From: a bacterium
GTDB lineage: Bacteria; SZUA-79; Acidulodesulfobacterales; Acidulodesulfobacteraceae
DNA: 41,329 nt
NCBI GenBank assembly: GCA_021809845.1
Contig: JAJZJW010000017.1
Coordinates: forward strand, 1-41,329
Direction: 5' to 3'
Each line of letters opens with the position of its first letter. Position 1 is the stretch's first letter. Made by a program: the position numbers and the translations under genes. The notes under the pieces were generated by a model that saw only the letters and a program-made list of their open reading frames with translations, was not told the origin of the DNA and searched no databases. This document shows, in pieces, positions 41,270 to 41,329 of this stretch.

Positions 41270-41329
41270 TGATATAATTATTGCTAATTACATTCACCCA
41301 CCAGGTGAAAAACAAATAAAAAAGGAGGT
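41270..41329 (+). promoter_or_regulatory. Promoter, 5'-UTR hairpin and ribosome-binding site for a gene beyond the window
   Basis: Extended -10 TG-A-TATAAT (41270-41278), predicted start near 41285, then TTCACC-CACCA-GGTGAA (a 6-bp stem with a 5-base loop, about 41291-41307) and a perfect AAAGGAGGT at the window edge. The gene it serves starts just outside and is divergent from the response regulator. The -10 region shares GTGATATAATT and TTGCTAATTA with the trpE promoter, apart from a small indel. Confidence 0.55.

Noticed and set aside
1-41329. CRISPR array, complete insertion sequence, prophage, toxin-antitoxin or defence genes
   Set aside because: No spaced direct repeats, transposase, integrase, phage or defence-type protein is recognisable; the content is core metabolism, translation and envelope.

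Overview
The window is a low-GC stretch (roughly one third G+C by eye, not counted) of a Gram-negative bacterial chromosome. All recognised genes are on the + strand except one response regulator at the right end. The Gram-negative assignment rests on an LPS-assembly porin (LptD) and a secreted c-type cytochrome. The trpA-accD-folC linkage and the style of the proteins resemble deltaproteobacterial (Desulfobacterota-like) lineages. A Sva0485/Acidulodesulfobacterales-type organism is a guess that cannot be verified from sequence alone.

Region 1 (1-15541) is the ribosomal super-operon: the last 40 codons of tuf, then the S10, spc and alpha blocks (rpsJ, rplC, rplD, rplW, rplB, rpsS, rplV, rpsC, rplP, rpmC, rpsQ, rplN, rplX, rplE, rpsN, rpsH, rplF, rplR, rpsE, rplO, secY, adk, map, infA, rpmJ, rpsM, rpsK, rpsD, rpoA, rplQ). 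The order is classical. rpmD (L30) is absent: rpsE and rplO abut with zero spacing. S4, S14, L24, L36 and adenylate kinase all carry four-ligand zinc sites. A long imperfect hairpin with a T-tract (15601-15690) probably closes the block.

Region 2 (15542-25564) holds a complete unfused tryptophan operon in the order trpE-G-D-C-F-B-A, followed by accD and folC. The trpE promoter is an extended -10 only nine bases before the ATG, so the mRNA may be leaderless. Two perfect palindromes lie upstream and could be operators. Small tandem duplications sit just behind the trpE and trpB stop codons.

Region 3 (25662-32220) is envelope and accessory: lptD, the rhamnose pair rmlB-rmlD, a small secreted mono-haem cytochrome with its own good sigma70-type promoter, a DUF502 membrane protein and a small SAM methyltransferase preceded by a 42-bp tandem repeat.

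Region 4 (32241-40132) holds rsmE (divergent in motifs normally conserved), smc (with an Asn/Asp-rich insertion in the hinge), ftsY, purM and purN. purN has no Shine-Dalgarno of its own but is overlapped by a possible 12-codon leader ORF that has one. Two structured spacers resembling isolated right ends of IS200/IS605-type elements lie before purM and after purN. No transposase is present.

Region 5 (40303-41329): a PhoB/OmpR-type response regulator on the - strand, then a divergent promoter, a 5'-UTR hairpin and a perfect AGGAGGT at the window edge for a gene that starts outside it.

Most of the window is ordinary core genome. No convincing new multi-gene system was found. The points most worth checking are the two IS605-like end relics, the purN leader ORF, the trp operator palindromes, the many genes without a Shine-Dalgarno, and the degenerate RsmE.
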